Below, in pieces: positions 5,013 through 7,124 of a DNA stretch of 7,124 nucleotides (positions are counted from its first letter, which is position 1; each line of letters opens with the position of its first letter). The stretch covers positions 1 through 7,124 of the forward strand of contig DSDB01000272.1 in the NCBI GenBank assembly GCA_011057845.1. The letters run 5' to 3'. A program made the translations under genes and the position numbers. The notes under the pieces are model-generated. The model searched no databases. It was not told the origin of the DNA and saw only the letters and a list, made by a program, of their open reading frames with translations. The DNA is from Phycisphaerales bacterium (lineage in GTDB: Bacteria; Planctomycetota; Phycisphaerae; Sedimentisphaerales; Anaerobacaceae).

Positions 5013-7124
5013 TCAGCCTGGACAGAGGACGACCTCGAGAGCCTGGTGGACATCGCCTACGAAGACAAATTCGAGGTTCTTGCGGGCCTCGGCGGGCACT
5101 TCGGGCAGGTCCTTCTCGTTCCTCCTGGGCAGGATAACCGTCCGTATACCGGCCTGTTTGGCGGCGAGGATCTTCTCCTTGAGGCCGCCGATGGGCAGGA
5201 CCAGGCCTCGCAGGGTGATTTCGCCGGTCATGGCCACGTCGGGTCGAGGGGCCTTATTGAGCAGCAGGGAGGCCAGGGAGCAGAACATGGCGACGCCGGC
5301 GCTGGGGCCGTCCTTTGGGACGGCGCCGGCCGGTACGTGGATATGGAAATCGCTGGTCTTGAAGCGTTCCGAGTCGATGGCAAGGGTCTTTGCGGAGGCC
5401 TTGATCAGCGAAAACGCGGTCTGGGCGCTCTCTTTCATCACATCGCCGATGTGGCCGGTCAGTTGCAGGTTGCCCTTGCCCGGCATGACGGCCGATTCGA
5501 TGAAGAGCAACTCGCCGCCGACCGGCGTGTAGGCCATGGCCGTGGCGACGCCGGGAATGCCGGCGCGGAGAGCCAATTCGGACTCGTACTTGCGGGGTCC
5601 GAGAATATCCTTGAGTTGGCGTTTTCCGACGGCGGCCCGTCGCTTCTTGCCCCGGGCGATCTCGGTGCCGACGCTGCGGCAGACGGCGGCGATATCGCGT
5701 TCGAGGTTACGGACGCCGGCCTCGCGGGTGTAGTTGCGGATGATGTCGTTGAGGGCGTCGTCCTTGACGGCGAGCCGGCCAGCGGCCAGACCGTGTTCCT
5801 TGAGCTGGCGGGGGATGAGATAGCGTCGGGCGATCTGGAACTTCTCGGTCTCGGTGTAGCCGGGCAGTTCCAGGACCTCCATGCGGTCGAACAGGGCCGG
5901 GGGGATGGGCTCGATGTAGTTGGCGGTGCCGATGAACATGACGTGGGACAGGTCGAAGGGCTGGTCGATGTAGTGATCGGTGAAGGTGGCGTTCTGCTGG
6001 GGGTCGAGGACCTCGAGCAGGGCGCTGGCGGGGTCGCCGCGGAAGTCGGCGCCGATTTTGTCCAGCTCATCGAGCATGAATACGGGGTTACGGCTACGAC
6101 ACTTGCGGAGTTCCTGGAGGATCCGTCCGGGCAGCGCCCCGATGTAGGTGCGGCGATGGCCGCGGATGTCGGCCTCATCCCGTATGCCACCGAGCGATAT
6201 CCGGACAAACTTGCGGCCCATAGCGCGAGCGATCGAGCGTCCGAGCGAGGTCTTGCCCACGCCGGGCGGCCCGATGAAGCAAAGAATCGGGCTCTTGCCT
6301 CTGGGATTGAGCTTTCGAACGGCGAGGAACTCGAGGATACGTTTCTTGACCTTGGCGAGGTCGTAGTGGTCGCGGTTGAGGATGCGCTGGGCCTGGTCGA
6401 TGTCGATGCGGTCCTCGGTCATGGCCGACCAAGGCAGCTCGCAGACCCAGTCGAGATAGGTGCGGATGACGCCGTATTCGGGGGAGGCGGCGGGTATCTT
6501 GCCCATGCGGTCGAGTTCTCGCAGGGCCTCGTCCTGGACGGGCCTGGGCATCCGGGCCTTGCTGATGTTGTCCTTGACCTGCTTGATTTCCTGCGCGCGA
6601 AGGTCCTGCTCGCCGAGTTCGCTCTGGATGGCCTTGAGCTGCTCCTGGAGGAAGTACTCGCGCTGGTTCTTATCGATGGATTCGCGGACGCGGCCCTGTA
6701 TCTTGTGGCTCAGTTCGAGGACCTCGAGCTGGTTGGCGAGGATCAGGGAGATCTGTTCGAGGCGGCGGGTGGCGTCGAGTTCTTGAAGGAGTTTCTGCTT
6801 CTCGGAGATGTCGATGCCGAGATTGGCCGCGAGGAAGTCCGCCAAAGCCGAAGGATTATCGATGTTCTCCAGCAGGACGGAGGCCTCCTCCGGGACGTTG
6901 GGGCTCAGGGCGATGAGGCGGTTGGCGGCCCGACGGACGCTGACGATGAGGGCGTGGAGGCGTTTTGTGACGCGGAAGTCCGTCTTGAGGGGTTTGATGC
7001 GGGCCCGCAGAAAGGGCTTGGCGCCGAGACGCGCGGCGACCTTGAAGCGGGTGATGCCGTGGACGACCAGGTGAACGGAGCCTTGTGGCAGCTTGATGCT
7101 CTTGAGGACGGAGGCGACGGTTCC
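5013..7124 (-). CDS. lon: Mirror copy of lon, 5'-truncated at the same codon
   Basis: This is the reverse-complement image of the lon gene at 1-2112: the same 703 residues with the same Walker A, Walker B, sensor and Ser-Lys motifs, and it lacks the same N-terminal part. Two real copies would not be expected to be cut at exactly the same base. The matching truncation at both window ends is a strong sign that this half was generated by reflection and is not an independent lon gene. Some bacteria do carry two lon genes, but those differ in sequence. Confidence 0.85.
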   Translation of the reverse strand, partial: GTVASVLKSIKLPQGSVHLVVHGITRFKVAARLGAKPFLRARIKPLKTDFRVTKRLHALIVSVRRAANRLIALSPNVPEEASVLLENIDNPSALADFLAANLGIDISEKQKLLQELDATRRLEQISLILANQLEVLELSHKIQGRVRESIDKNQREYFLQEQLKAIQSELGEQDLRAQEIKQVKDNISKARMPRPVQDEALRELDRMGKIPAASPEYGVIRTYLDWVCELPWSAMTEDRIDIDQAQRILNRDHYDLAKVKKRILEFLAVRKLNPRGKSPILCFIGPPGVGKTSLGRSIARAMGRKFVRISLGGIRDEADIRGHRRTYIGALPGRILQELRKCRSRNPVFMLDELDKIGADFRGDPASALLEVLDPQQNATFTDHYIDQPFDLSHVMFIGTANYIEPIPPALFDRMEVLELPGYTETEKFQIARRYLIPRQLKEHGLAAGRLAVKDDALNDIIRNYTREAGVRNLERDIAAVCRSVGTEIARGKKRRAAVGKRQLKDILGPRKYESELALRAGIPGVATAMAYTPVGGELLFIESAVMPGKGNLQLTGHIGDVMKESAQTAFSLIKASAKTLAIDSERFKTSDFHIHVPAGAVPKDGPSAGVAMFCSLASLLLNKAPRPDVAMTGEITLRGLVLPIGGLKEKILAAKQAGIRTVILPRRNEKDLPEVPAEARKNLEFVFVGDVHQALEVVLCPG

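Larger units (their letters stand above)
1..7124. repeat. Perfect whole-window inverted repeat (3,562-bp arms, no spacer)
   Basis: The second half is the reverse complement of the first: base i pairs with base 7125-i. The first bases (ggaaccgtcgcctccg) are the complement of the last (cggaggcgacggttcc), the centre reads symmetrically through CCTAGG, and both genes recur on the opposite strand at mirrored coordinates with identical proteins. The arms are 1-3562 and 3563-7124. I saw no mismatch anywhere I compared. The axis falls exactly on the window midpoint and both ends stop at the same lon codon, which is what a reflected read or self-complementary contig would give. From general knowledge, multi-kilobase palindromes without a spacer are unstable in bacteria because SbcCD-type nucleases cut the extruded hairpin. 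An artefact is therefore the favoured reading; a covalently closed hairpin end or a real inverted duplication remains possible. Confidence 0.98.

Noticed and set aside
1..7124. Two genuine lon genes and two PEP-CTERM genes in a convergent arrangement, or an inverted-repeat mobile element
   Set aside because: No transposase, integrase or target-site duplication is present, the copies are identical, and both lon copies are cut at the same base. Reflection of one locus explains everything.

Overview
The window is one 3,562-base sequence followed by its own reverse complement. The symmetry axis lies exactly at the midpoint, between bases 3562 and 3563, with no spacer. I saw no mismatch at the two ends, around the centre, or at any gene boundary I compared, and the encoded proteins of the two halves are identical. 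Base i pairs with base 7125-i, so only about 3.56 kb of independent sequence is present and each gene appears twice, once per strand.

Left half. Bases 1-2112 (+) carry a 5'-truncated ATP-dependent Lon protease gene with intact ATPase and Ser-Lys protease motifs. Bases 2113-2411 are an intergenic region with a good sigma70-type promoter (perfect TTGACA, extended -10) and a leader of about 108 nt that can form two hairpins. Bases 2412-3503 (+) encode a 363-residue secreted protein with an N-terminal signal peptide, two tandem discoidin-like repeats of about 150 residues and a C-terminal PEP-CTERM sorting signal. A 59-base tail then runs into the GC-rich palindrome at the axis, which may derive from a real transcription terminator.

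Right half. Bases 3563-7124 repeat this in mirror image: PEP-CTERM gene at 3622-4713 (-), intergenic region at 4714-5012 and lon at 5013-7124 (-), cut at the same codon.

Organism. The DNA is GC-rich, with C preferred at third codon positions. The PEP-CTERM tail (VPEPATLALLGLG, then a basic RKRR end), on a protein with repeats of the TAND/RDP/YGTND type, suggests a Planctomycetota or Verrucomicrobiota bacterium, perhaps of the Phycisphaerae type. This is an inference from protein style, not a phylogenetic result.

How the genes relate. Lon is a cytoplasmic quality-control protease and the PEP-CTERM protein is an exported surface protein. They share a direction but are separated by about 300 bases with a dedicated promoter, so I see no functional operon. 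The most likely reading of the giant palindrome is an assembly or library artefact (a fold-back at a terminator hairpin), not a new biological system. A hairpin-ended replicon or a true inverted duplication is possible but less likely.
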